Shown: one piece after another, positions 45,711 to 56,080 of the stretch | Layout: every line of letters begins with the position of its first letter | How positions within the stretch are numbered: position 1 is the first letter of the stretch | NCBI GenBank assembly: GCA_026120185.1 | Contig: JANUWF010001182.1 | Coordinates: 116,004 to 180,003, forward strand | Origin: Voacanga thouarsii | Taxonomy: Eukaryota; Streptophyta; Magnoliopsida; Gentianales; Apocynaceae | Reading direction: 5' to 3' | DNA length: 64,000 nt | Notes under the pieces: generated by a model | What the model was told of the DNA's origin: nothing | Seen by the model: the letters and a program-made list of their open reading frames with translations, nothing else | The model's database searches: none | Position numbers and translations under genes: made by a program

Positions 45711-46140
45711 CGTCTCTATTTCTGATGATGGGCTAGGTTTTAGGATTTAACATTTAAGGAAAGAGGATTTGGTTAGCTGCTTGTGAAGAAATAGTGGTGC
45801 CAATATCCCTTTTCCCAAATACAATTTAACTAACTTCAAACAAAATTTTACCATTTATTTTTTAGTATTATTAAAACTAGATTAAGTTATGAATATATTA
45901 TAACATATAATAAATGTTATTAAATATATTTATTGTTACACTTAACTTTAGATTGTTAAAGTATATTATTTAACTATATTTGTAATGTGTTGAAAAGGAA
46001 ATGTAATAATAATTATTTATTTTAAAATTCAAAAAATATGTCATTAAAACTATGTTACGAAAATCATTTTTTGTTGTAATGCATAGCATTCATCATCTTG
46101 AAAATTAACTAGGATAATTGGCCTTAGAGATGAGTTATAT

Positions 46141-46864
46141 AAAAGTACAATTTTTTCATGAGTCTTCATTTCAATCTTTTGATCCTAACAAGAATGCTAA
46201 TGCCATTAGCCTTAAGAGTGGGAAGGAATTGAGTGGGTCTATGATAAAGCCTTTATAGGAGAGGATGATTTAGAGGTAGCACAAGTAACCAAGCCAACTA
46301 AAAAGCCTAGTATAGGGGAGCCTAAGTTAGGAAAGTCGACGTCTAACAAAGGGCAACCTTCTTTCCCTAGTAGATTGGCTATAAATAGGAAGGAGGAATT
46401 GAAGAATTACCTTTTCAAAATTTTTAAGATGGTAGAGATTAATATTCCCTTAATTGAAGCAATTAGGGAAGTTCCCCATTATGCCAACTTTAAAAAAGAA
46501 ATTATGCACTAATAAAAAGAGGCTTAAGGGGGATGAGATGGCTATTATAGGGGAAACTTTCTCTACTATTTTTCAAAGAAAACATTCTAAAAATTAAAAG
46601 AATCCCGACATGTTCACTATTCCGTATATCATTGGAAACAAAACTATTCTGGGTTGCATGCTAGATATAGGAGCATCCATCAATCTCATGCCATATTCTC
46701 TTTATGCTTCCTTAGATCTAGGACCTTTGAACGCTATAATAGTTTCCATCCATTCAGGGGATGGATCCAAAGCATACTCTGAGGGAATAGTTGAAGAAGT
46801 TCTAGTAAAAGTTAATGAATTGGGGTTTTTGGCGGATTACAATATTCTTAAAAATAGAGGATAA
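46141..46864 (+). pseudogene. Ath-5 gag end and aspartic protease
   Basis: The plus-strand reading (with stops) shows AISLKSGKEL and PSRLAINRKEELKNYLFKIF, then KMVEINIPLIEAIREVPHYA and KKKLCTNKKRLKGDEM, the characteristic Athila gag-protease connector. The open piece 46610-46864 then gives MFTIPYIIGNKTILGCMLDI, GASINLMPYSLYASLDLG, the Athila protease with its D-I-G-A active site, and VLVKVNELGFLADY. A frameshift and two stops lie before 46610. Confidence 0.88.
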
Positions 46865-47466
46865 GTCTAGTTCATCTAATTCTTCCCCCATGCATTTAGT
46901 AAAACCATTCTTGAAAATGGCTAGGACATAGATAGATGTTCACAATGGCATACTATCAATAGAATTTGGTGGAAAGAAAATCTATTTTAAAATTTTTAAT
47001 TCCATGAAATTTTCTTGTGATAAATTGTCCAATATTTCCTTGATTGACATCATTGATCCATTTGTTGATGCAATGCTTGAATTCACATACATAAGAAGGA
47101 TACATTCTAACTTTAATTTAAGTTATAATAAGCATTTGCTAAACTCTTTGCCTATGGATTTTGATGTTGACATGATTAACACAGCAGAAGAATTTGTTGC
47201 ATGTCCCATTTTCTAAGCATAAGAGTAAGTTGTCTATTTCTCATGAAAGTATGTTGCCATCTATTGTAAGTCCCCATTTACTTGAGTTGAAAGCACGGCC
47301 ATCACACATTAAATATGCATACTTAGGTGAAGAAAAAACATTGCCCATTATCATTTATGATAATCTCTTTTTTTCTCAAGATGTGAGGTTAGTTTCTCTA
47401 CTTGGGGACCATCATAAGTTGAAAATTCAAGAATTGAAATATTCAAGATGCTTAGGATCATCATAA
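46865..47466 (+). pseudogene. Ath-5 region between protease and RT
   Basis: It continues in a second frame with MHLVKPFLKMART*IDVHNG and SIEFGGKKIYFKIFNSMKFS (Athila protease C-terminus: usual GRPFLKTA wording decayed to VKPFLKMA). The open piece 47194-47466 then has SIVSPHLLELKARPSHIKYA and YLGEEKTLPIIIYDNLF, the segment that always precedes Athila RT. RT itself does not follow. Confidence 0.82.
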
Positions 47467-47500
47467 GTTGCAAATTCAAGAATTGGAAGAGCTTTAGAAT
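47407..47500 (+). repeat. Short tandem duplication at the Ath-5 deletion junction
   Basis: GACCATCATAAGTTGAAAATTCAAGAATTG at 47407-47436 recurs as GATCATCATAAGTTGCAAATTCAAGAATTG at 47456-47485, offset 49 bp. The first copy is fused to pre-RT sequence and the second to the integrase C-terminus. Confidence 0.88.
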
Positions 47501-47802
47501 GATGCTTATGAGAATTCTTTAATCCACAATGAGAAGACAAAACTTTACCATGATAACATGATATCTAGAAAGAATTTTAATATAGGAGATAAGGTTTTAC
47601 TTTACCATTCTCATCTTAGGTACTTTCTAAGTAAGCTTGCATCCAGATAGCTTGGACATTTCATGGTCACTTAAATTTCTCTAACGAGTCCATTAAAATT
47701 CAAAGTATTGATACTAGGAAGCTTCTCAAGGTAAATGGTCATCATTTGAAATTACTCTATGAAGGCTTTATGGTTGATATATTCGATGCAATTTTTCCTT
47801 AG
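47467..47802 (+). pseudogene. Ath-5 integrase C-terminal domain
   Basis: The plus strand reads IQELEEL*NDAYENSLIHNE, then KTKLYHDNMISRKNFNIGDK and VLLYHSHLRYFLSKLASR, then SIDTRKLLKVNGHHLKLLYE. This is the C-terminal module of Athila integrase (A-Y-E-N, K-x-x-D, F-x-x-G-D-x-V-L-L-Y, F-K-V-N-G-x-R-L-K). Stops after EEL and LASR, and one frameshift. Confidence 0.88.
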
Positions 47803-49682
47803 AGAAACCAATTTATAATGGATGAGGATGGAGTGACTAGGTCAAGCCAATAACATAAAACAAAGCACTTCCTGGGAGGCAACCTAAGAAAGTCTGCATT
47901 TGCTTTATTTTGTGTTTCTTTCTTGTTTAGCTTTTGTGTGTTTTATTTTTATGTTCTTTGGTGTGATTTTTTTACAAGGATTAAGTTCATTCTTTTCCAG
48001 ATTACTTTACAACTGAATAGGTGATTCTACTTCATGAATTTCTACACAAAAATTCATCTTTAATGCAACATAAGGAGTTATACACGACCATATGCACGGT
48101 TGTGCAATACCTTGCACAGCCATCTAGGGAAATTGTGTCCTTTACTCTGCTTTACTTAGCTCCCAGTATCTCTGTATGTCCAGTTCCATGCCCGTGTCAC
48201 AGGTCGTGCCATGTAGGTCCCTGTTTCTCTACAAACTACAGAGCACTGGCACGCGCAAGCCTGTGCCTCAACCTATGCATCCCCTTTTTCCTGATTTCCA
48301 AGCAAAATGGCTGGGAAAGTGTTCTTACCCCCCCCCCCCCCTCTTTTTTTTTTTGTGTCATAATTGCATCTTTTCTGTCTTTTGGTGTCTTCTTCTTTCT
48401 TTTAGACTATGTTTCATTCTAGCACACTTTTTTTTTTGTATTACTTTCATAAGCGCTTCTCTTTCCGTTGGGACATGTACTTTATATTCTATTCTATTTC
48501 TTTTGCCTTACTTTTGATGCCTTTTTATGGATAACAATTGGTACCACTTCTGATAGCTTATTTTCTAGACTTTGGCTATCATGGAGCTACATTGTTTTCT
48601 TAGGAAGTTTTTATTTTCTCTACCCTTTATCATCTTGGTTCTTTTTTGCTATTCTTTATTTTCTTATTTTATGTCTATTAGGATAATGTACAATTTAAGT
48701 ATAACGTTGGATTTTTTAAAAAAATTTCCAAGTACTTTTTCTAAGTTATTTTATGAAATTTTGGGCAAAAATAATCTTGAAAATTTCACGTGCTCTTTGG
48801 AAAAAATTGGTGGAGCGAATTTCTTTTCTTTTGACTTTGAAAGATGTTTTGGTATTTATATGATTGAGTTGATTTTTGTTAAAATTTTATATTAAGCTGA
48901 ATATAATTAAGTTTTGAGATTTAGTTTAACCTTATTTATTTCTTAATAGATATATCAAGCTTTTAACTTTGAGAACTTTGTATAAGTGATATGATGAAAT
49001 ATAAGTATGGTATATATGCTAATTTTTGTTGAAAATTGTCTAAGCTAATCTTAAATTTTGGTTTAAGCAAATAGGATAAAAAAAAATTGGAATGTCAGTG
49101 CCCAAAATTGGTTGCATTCTTGAGTGGAAGAAAAGAAAAATATGAAGAGGGCCAATATGGTGAGATAGAGCGAAATGCATCACTTAAGGCGATAAATCCT
49201 AAAAAGAAAAATGATGCACGTGAGAAAAGGAAAAAGCAAGAAAAGAGTGAATAAAAGAATGAATGAAAAATTGCATTCTTTTCTTTAAAAAAAATGTTGA
49301 TGTAAAAATAACATCCTAGTTTAATGCCCAAATTTAGTAGTTTAGACAAGTACAAAGTATATAAAACTTGAATTGGTTATATATTCCTAACTTATATGAT
49401 TAGAATTATTATTTGTTTTAATCAAAGAATGGAGTGGATTGCATTCAATGGATATGAACTTGTTTAAGATAATTTCAATGGTCTTGAATATATTTTATTT
49501 AATATATAATTTTTCTTAAATATTCTTGATTGGACAAATGCTAAGATGTTTTGCATTGTAAAAAAAAAAAAAAAAGGTTAGCGTATCTACTATCATTTTT
49601 GAAAAATTGGAATTGAATGTTTAAACTCTTTTTGAAAAATATTTTGCCCGAGGATATGCAAAGAGTTAAATGAGGGAGTATT
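47803..49682 (+). other. Ath-5 noncoding 3' spacer
   Basis: It opens with AAAACAAAGCACTTCCTGGG then AGGCAACC, the line that follows the pol stop in Athila-type elements. It contains C14 and T11 runs (48328-48354), a GC-richer stretch 48080-48270 with ACGACC/GGTCGT-like arms, and the conserved spacer motif at 49149-49204. No polypurine tract survives beyond GAGTTAAATGAGGGAG at 49664. Confidence 0.75.
48328..48354. repeat. C14 and T11 homopolymer pair
   Basis: Fourteen C, then TC, then eleven T. Long C runs are rare in plant DNA and error-prone in sequencing, so the exact lengths are uncertain. Confidence 0.9.
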
Positions 49683-49891
49683 TATTAGGCATGAAATTAT
49701 CATATTTTTATAATCCTTTTCCTAAGCTTTCATGCACTCTTTTGTGTGAGAATGGAGAGTTTCAACTCATTTTGTGTTCTTTTGTGTTTCTAGGTGATTT
49801 CGAGAGGAACATAGGCTTACGTGATCGATTTTTCGCACAAACGTGATCGCTTAACAATTTAGAGGCCATGGAACATGAGCTAAATAGTTTT
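49683..49891 (+). repeat. Ath-5 3' LTR, first 209 bp
   Basis: It starts TATTAGGCATGAAATTATC (family TGATAGG...) after the degraded polypurine tract and is cut by Gypsy-2. The five bases before the cut, GTTTT (49887-49891), should recur beyond the window on the far side of Gypsy-2. Confidence 0.65.
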
Positions 49892-50133
49892 TGTGAAACC
49901 CCACCTAAAGCCAACCCTAGAGTAAGGGGGTCGGGATGCATATCATATTATTTTGCATGAATATATATATTTTTGAATGATTTTATGTGCTTTAGAATTG
50001 TAGTTATGGGTTAAAAGGCTTAGTTATGCTTATTGAGTAGGAAGGGTAAAATGGTAATTTTGCTTGAAGTCAAAATAGAAAGATAGCTTGAGGATTAAAT
50101 AAGAGGAATATGTGGGTGAGAAAATAAAAACAA

Positions 50134-50205
50134 GAGTTGTTGTGGTTTAGTAGTTAGAGCTTTGGAATTAATCTCTAAGGTCATGAGTTCAAATCCCATC
50201 ATCTA
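50134..50205 (+). other. tRNA-like module in 5' LTR with A and B boxes
   Basis: TGGTTTAGTAGTTAGAGC (A-box-like, 50143-50160) and AGTTCAAATCC (B-box-like, 50186-50196), with start-to-start spacing of 43 bp as in tRNA genes. The T arm ATGAG/TTCAAAT/CCCAT pairs except for one G-to-A change. The anticodon arm is not convincing, so this is tRNA-derived or Pol III promoter-like, not a functional tRNA gene. Confidence 0.6.
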
Positions 50206-51750
50206 AGTTTTTATCATAATTATCTTAATTAAGTTTGAATTTTTGTTTTCTTGCATTCCATCAAAAATAGGAATGTTGTCTTGGGGGAGACATGAAGAGA
50301 ATGTCCTAATCTTATCATCATGTCCTAAAAAGAATTCTAGAGGAATTCTTGTCCTTTCTATTACCTCTAGCTTTGTCCTAACATCTTCATAATTTAAATG
50401 AACCAAAATCCATTAAATCTCTTCTTTTAATTCCAAAAATTTTGTGATAATTCTTCAGCCTTGAATTTCGAAAATCAGTCTTGAAGGATAGAAGATTGGC
50501 TGAAAATAGGAGAGAAGTTAGGATGGGTTCCCAAGAGAAATAAATCACCATGGTAAAACCTTCAATCCTACCTTCATGTTGATCATGGTTTTGATGAAGG
50601 AAAATCTGGAAAAATTCTAAACATTTGTTGACAGAAAAATGGTCATTTCATGTGGCTTGAAAATTGAAAATTCTGTGCAAAATTCGGACTGCACAAACGG
50701 CATAAAACCAGAAAAAATTTCCTGCACAATTCACTGCATTCTAAGCTGAAATTGAAGCTGTCTTTTGTCATTAATTCAGCCGAGGCACCCTCTGTTTTTC
50801 TCCAGGAAGGAAGCTGGAAAACCACCCTTAAAATACCCTCAAACACTCCAAGAAAACCAGCAGCAAAACGGACTGAAGAAGTGTAGAAATTCTACACAGA
50901 AAAATGCTGCAACCATTCGCAGCTTTGAACACCATAGAACCAGAATTTTTCCAGCTTTGTTCTCTTCAAGCTCTGGCCGAAAACCACCCTTCAACCTCTG
51001 CAAATTGGACCTTGTTCAGCCATGGAATAAACACCATTAACCTCCACACTTACCTTGAGTACTTGGACTCCATAATCATACCTCAAAAACCTCCTAAGAT
51101 CACTCTATCCAAAACTCATTTGAACTTCAAAAAAATTTCAGAATTCTTGCTTCATTAAATCACTCTTATATCAAGCTAGCAAACCAAAATTTTCTCTGCC
51201 ATTGTAAACTAAATTTTAGCCAGCCTTAGAGCTATATTAACCTTCAATCATTTCAGCAAAACCAAACAGGCCAACCGGCACCATTGAAGAACAAGGAAAC
51301 CTCTCTCCATCAAACACCATTAACATATCCTATACCTCAAACCACTCCTCAAATCACTCCATTTGAATTTCAAACACTTTGATTTTTCTCTCCCTCTCTA
51401 AGCTGAAACCGAAACCCCTGAATTCCCTAAACTAATCGGCCAGCACTCTCCAGAAATTCATCTAGCATTTTCCCTCAACTCTCTCCATTTTCACCAAGAA
51501 CACACATTACCTTTATTCAAGCCAAAGACTACTCTAAACACCCCCAATCCCTCTCAAAAACTCCAGAACACTCCTACATACTCCCTAGAGTTCATTTCAA
51601 GAATTTATAACATCAAGTCTCGAAAATAAAAATTATCATTCGGATCAAAACCAGTTTTTTCCCTTGAAGTCCAAAGAATATCATCAAGGTAACCAAGAAC
51701 AATTCTTTTGTTCATCTTCTTCTCTTCAATCTTTAACATATCATGCTAAT

Positions 51751-51752
<2 letters not shown>

Positions 51753-51782
<30 letters not shown>
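51753..51782 (+). repeat. (TC)n microsatellite in 5' LTR
   Basis: Fifteen TC units before GGCCGAAATGGTTATGAC. Orthologous in position to 32177-32211 and 59577-59624. Confidence 0.95.
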
Positions 51783-51784
<2 letters not shown>

Positions 51785-53090
51785 CCGAAATGGTTATGAC
51801 AACCATGGCTATTTTCTCTCCTTCTCTCTTGGACAATTCAAGACTCTCAAGCGTGGACCTTCTTAAATCTTCATCGATGTAATCATCAACCAAGTATTTT
51901 TCCTTAACCATTCTTTTAATTATGAATTCATGTCTCTTAAATATGGATAGGGAGAATAGAATATGAATGGGGAATTGAGTATATGCATATGTATGAAGGG
52001 GTTGAGATTAGGACATGAGAGTGATTGATCATGTTTAAGCTATATGGATTTTCTTGTCAATCAATGTATGATCATCATGTCTTAAGAAAATTATGGATAG
52101 TTAAAGCATGTTAGATGAAATGACACCTTTGGGTGAATAGGATTTTCATGTTCTTATCTTCATTGAAGCCATGGTTATGATTATGCTTAGTAGAGATTTG
52201 CCATGTGATAGCATGTGTAGATTTAAGCCTATGTTCATGAATGGATTAGTTTGTTGTTTGATGTTGGAGAATATGTTCATGATTCTTATTAGTAGTAGGA
52301 AAATTATGATCATGATCTTGTTGATCCTAGGTTATTTTAATTAGCAAATTTTAGTATCTTAATTAAAATTATTACTATATTTTTCCTCTAAGATTTCAAA
52401 ATTTCTAGGAAGCTTTGGAAATGGGGTATTAAATGAAATATTGATATTTTACTAGTCAAATAAATAATATTTTTCATTAAAAATAATATATGCATATGTA
52501 TAATATTAAATAAGATCTTTTTATATAAATACTATTAATAAATAAAATATTAATGACCTTGTAGGCCTATAGTCATAAATGTTATTCATATTTAAATTTG
52601 TTTGTTATTTATTAAACAAAATTTAATCTAATTTATTTATTATTAATTTTATTTATTACTAATTATTTATTATCTATTTAAAAAATTTAAAATTAATTAA
52701 AAAATTAATTGTAAATTTATTATTTATTTAAGTAACATTATTTTTAAAATTACCATTTATTAATATTTAGGGCTTGGTATTATTCAATATTCAAACCTTA
52801 GTTTATTTATTAATAACAATGCTCAAGAATTATTATTTGAGTCTATAATTTATTAGCAATTATTTTAGAACCCCTAGTTATTTTAACTTATCAAACTAGA
52901 CTTATTTTATAAAATTCTTTATTAGCTAGCCTTAAAGCTTAGGACATTAGGGTCGTGATTGTAATAAGTTGAACTAGGATTATTTGTGTAAGTGAATTTA
53001 GCTTGAGTGTAATCTTATGTTTTGTGTTTACCCCAGGCGGGGTTAGGTCAGCCTTGGAAGACTTTTGAATTTGAGCAAGCAAAGAATCAA

Positions 53091-53891
53091 GTAAGCTCCT
53101 GCATGGAATTTTGTGAAGACCAAAAATTACTGTGGCAAGCTAAACACGATGTGTATGGAAATTTATGTTGTAAAGGAAATTAAGGACTATTTTTCCTATT
53201 TATTTCAGTCAATCAAATCATTTGAAAATCAAACAAGCGGGTTTACACAAAATGTTAAACTTTTTCGAAAACCCAACTTTGACAAGAATTTTAGAACCCT
53301 TAATTGCTATTTCCAAATAAAGAAATGTATGATCCATTCTCTCCCAAGTGGGACAATCAACGTTGAGTACTCAATAAGGGTAGACTACCAGGACTAGTCT
53401 TTGAAAGGTTAGGGTAAGTATCTCAGTAGGTGGCCACCTCTGAGAGGTGAGTCCTTCCCGGATAGGATGCCATTCCGGTAGGTCATGCCGGTCCGAGCTA
53501 GCAAGTTTCAGTCATGTGGACTGTGTGTTTCCGGAGTGGACAATCGGTAAGTTTGGGTGTAGAGAGGGAGGAGTATCTCACCCGGTAGGCCGTACACCTA
53601 CCTTTTTGTCAGTTTGCACAAAGTGTGGCATTCTGACCGTTGCTTAGTCATGGGGCCCACCGTGTGGTAACCCATGGCTACCCATTTGAATGGTGGTATT
53701 TATTGTGCACGTGTATGGTTTGAAAAGCGAAACACCACTCTTTATTTTCTACACTTATTTAACGCTTGCCAGCACTTTCTCTTACGAAACTTTTACAACT
53801 TGCATATATGAATTATTTTACTTGAAACACTCAAAGCACACACGGGCTTACTGAGATTTTTATCTCATCACCTTTTATACCATGTTTTCAG
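53091..53891 (+). other. Intron-like unit in 5' LTR
   Basis: Donor AATCAA|GTAAGCTCC at 53091, acceptor ATGTTTTCAG ending 53891 (801 nt). If the transcript starts upstream, this would be spliced out of the leader and join to the primer-site region. Confidence 0.45.
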
Positions 53892-54157
53892 GTTGATCCG
53901 GCTGTGGAGGTCAATAGCTAGACTTGTTGCCTATGTTTTGAAGACTTTATGTTGTTTTCTTTATGGATGTTTTGAGAGAGTGTAGCAAACAATTTATTTT
54001 GGATTTGTTCCTGTATTTATCTTTTGGGTTGTAATAAGGTTAATTTTAAAGTATTTATTATATTTTATTATATGTGACCAAGTTATAAAGACCCCTTATC
54101 TATTGGACGGGGCTACATCCCCGGCCCTGTTGGGCCTAGGTAGTGGGGTGTTACAAG

Positions 54158-54169
54158 TGGTATCAGAGC
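54158..54169 (+). other. Primer binding site of Gypsy-2 (tRNA-iMet)
   Basis: TGGTATCAGAGC, a perfect 12-base match to the plant initiator-Met tRNA 3' end complement, two bases after the LTR. Confidence 0.96.
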
Positions 54170-54253
54170 CTAGGTTTAGGCCGGTGTTGATAGTATATGT
54201 TTTGTTTTATTAAGTTCCAATCTTTATCTGACCTATCTTGTTTATGCTGTAGG

Positions 54254-54717
54254 ATGGTTAGAATGATTAGAATCGTAAGGAAAGGGCAGCAATGGCATCC
54301 TCCCATTCCTATCTACCTGGAAGACCTACCATTGCCTCAGCCTGCACCCCAGCCAATTATTCCTCTGGATGATAGCAGTGACGATGAGGTCCAGATCATT
54401 GAGCCACCCCAATATCCATGATAGACTTGGTTACTGACAGTGAAGATGAGGAGATCGATATGGAATATGTTCCCCTCTCTTCTAGTCCCGTAGTTGACTT
54501 GACAGTTGATAGTGATGAACCAAGGGAGATAGATTATGAATCTCCACCTAGACCTTCCTTTATAACCCCACCCAATCAGGTTGAAACTGGGGAGAGTTCT
54601 AGGAGACCCGAGAAGGATCCAATAGATGAGTTTGCAAATGGGGTTGGGATAGACCTCACCAGGAGTTTTGGGGGATGGTTATATGAGGCCGACTGTGAAG
54701 ATTCTTATGAGGACTAG
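54254..54717 (+). CDS. Extra leader ORF(s) with acidic SUMO-interaction-like motifs
   Basis: Between primer site and gag are two frames that meet at 54418-54421 in the overlap ATGA: 54254-54421 (MVRMIRIVRKGQQWHPPIPI, 55 codons) and 54418-54717 (100 codons to a TAG). The first ends DDSSDDEVQIIEPPQYP, and the second starts MIDLVTDSEDEEIDME and continues SSSPVVDLTVDSDEPREID. Three segments (VQIIE, IDLV, VVDLTV) are short hydrophobic cores beside acidic/serine runs, the pattern of SUMO-interaction motifs. The second ends WLYEADCEDSYED. Either two overlapping ORFs or one ORF split by a single indel. Such an ORF is not part of the standard gag-pol set. The function is unknown. Confidence 0.6.
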
Positions 54718-54990
54718 CAAGGCTAAGTGTTGCTACCATTGGGATGTTTTATTTACTGCTTTCCATAAATTCCTATTCTAAGGATTTTATTCATGTTTAC
54801 TGCTTTAATTCCGAATTTATACAAATAAGAATACCTGGAGTACTCTAAATCTTGAAAAAAATCTATATGCAATTCTTTATACAAAATTTGCATCTAATTT
54901 TCTTCCGCCTAAAGTTGAATGTGAATGCATGCTCAATTTGGATATTTTAAACTTTGATGCATAAACTCATTATCTGGGGCATGGTTTAGA
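54718..54990 (+). other. Untranslated stretch between leader ORF and gag
   Basis: About 270 bp, AT-rich, no frame. It ends at the gag ATG (54991). Confidence 0.6.
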
Positions 54991-56080
54991 ATGGTACCCA
55001 AGCGTCGTGCAGTTACATTTAGCAGAAGGGTTCCTGTGGCAGAGCCCGTGACACCAGAGTTTGATACAACTCAGATGCCATCACTAAACCAAGGGGATGA
55101 GAACGAACTGGAGCCAGAAATGGGATCGGAAGAACCGGTTAGAGCAACTATGATGCAAGCGTAGCACAAGGTGACCGAGATTCTACAAACCCTGACTACG
55201 CGAAGGAATCCGAAAGGGGAAGATGAGGCATTGGAACGGTTTCTGAAATTTCAACCACCTATCTTCTTGGGAGAGGCCGAACAAGATTAGAAAGCGGAGC
55301 AATAGGTAGAACAAATGGAGGACATCTTTGCTACGCTCCAGTACACTGAGAAACGAATGGTGAAGTTTGCTGCATTCCGACTGAGGAGTCCAGCTCGGGC
55401 ATGGTGGCAACGGGTTCAGGACGACTGGGAGATGATTGACCAAGACTAGACATGGGCTAATTTTGTGGAAGTATTCTGAGCAGAATATATCCCTCAGTGG
55501 ATAGTTGAGAAGCAGGAAGATGAGTTCTAGAATCTAAAGCAGGGAGGTATGACGGTAGCTCAAGACGCAGCACGGTTCACGCAACTGTCAAAGTACTGCA
55601 AGAGGCTGGTGGACACTGAACAAAACAGAACGAGGCAATTTGTTAAGGGTTTAAGGCAGGAGTTAAGAAGGGTGTTGGCACCCTCTCCACCGATGACTTA
55701 TTCGGGGGTTGTGGACGCAGCCACCCGTACTGAGAATGAGGATCGTAACCGAATGGCACCAAGACCTTTCGTACCGTCAAGATAGCCGCCGAGACCTTTT
55801 CAGAGGCAGCAGCCCAACAAGCGCCCTGCCAACCAGCAGTGGCAGAATCGGGGAAAATAAGCCCGAACAACACCGGTTGGTCCTGCGCAGAATCTTCCGT
55901 TATGCCGGTACTGTGGAAAAATGGGCCACACTGAGAAAAACTGTTGGTCCAGAGGAGGTGAGTGGAAATGCTACCACTGTGGAGACCCGAACCACCTGCG
56001 GAACGCCTGTCCCAAACTTCTTCGAGTCGGATAAGGGAACCCAGCTCAGATCCCAGGGCCCAATCGAGCCAATATGACGG
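54991..56080 (+). pseudogene. Gypsy-2 gag with two zinc knuckles
   Basis: It starts MVPKRRAVTFSRRVPVAEPV. The capsid core has FLKFQPPIFLGEAEQD, VEQMEDIFATLQYTEKRMVK and FRLRSPARAWWQRVQDDWEM, then ARFTQLSKYCKRLVDTEQNR and FVKGLRQELRRVLAP. Two intact CCHC knuckles follow: CRYCGKMGHTEKNC (55903-55944) and CYHCGDPNHLRNAC (55969-56010). One frame is kept for about 1.1 kb but is broken by in-frame TAG/TGA codons at about ten sites, several where the family has Trp or Gln. A frameshift near 56080 leads to the pol frame. Gag would form the particle and bind RNA. Confidence 0.9.

Larger units (their letters stand above)
41985..46140. other. Unassigned 4.2-kb region, possible host-gene remnants
   Basis: There is no retroelement motif here. 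The composition is AT-rich without long frames. Two minus-strand pieces look like exons (42385-42489 and 45573-45710, listed separately) but I could not connect them by further exons. The segment 45840-46080 is almost pure A/T. Confidence 0.45.
46141..49891 (+). mobile_element. Ath-5: Athila-like element lacking RT, RNase H and integrase core
   Basis: The plus-strand order is end of gag, protease, pre-RT region, then directly the integrase C-terminus, the long spacer and the first 209 bp of a 3' LTR. The 5' part, including LTR and most of gag, is missing before about 46141. Gypsy-2 is inserted in its 3' LTR at 49892. The internal deletion lies at about 47406-47510. Confidence 0.85.
49892..54155 (+). 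repeat. Gypsy-2 5' LTR
   Basis: 4264 bp, start TGTGAAACCCCACCTAAAGC, end GTAGTGGGGTGTTACA. It contains a tRNA-like module (50134-50205), a C-rich/G-poor block (about 50470-51890), a TC microsatellite (51753-51782), an AT-only stretch (52340-52760), an intron-like unit (53091-53891) and a conserved block at 53445-53690 (GGTCATGCCGGTCCGAGCTA). Confidence 0.95.

Noticed and set aside
50134..50205. Calling a functional tRNA gene
   Set aside because: A and B boxes and the T arm fit, but the anticodon stem does not pair and the acceptor stem is weak, so it is reported as a tRNA-like module only.
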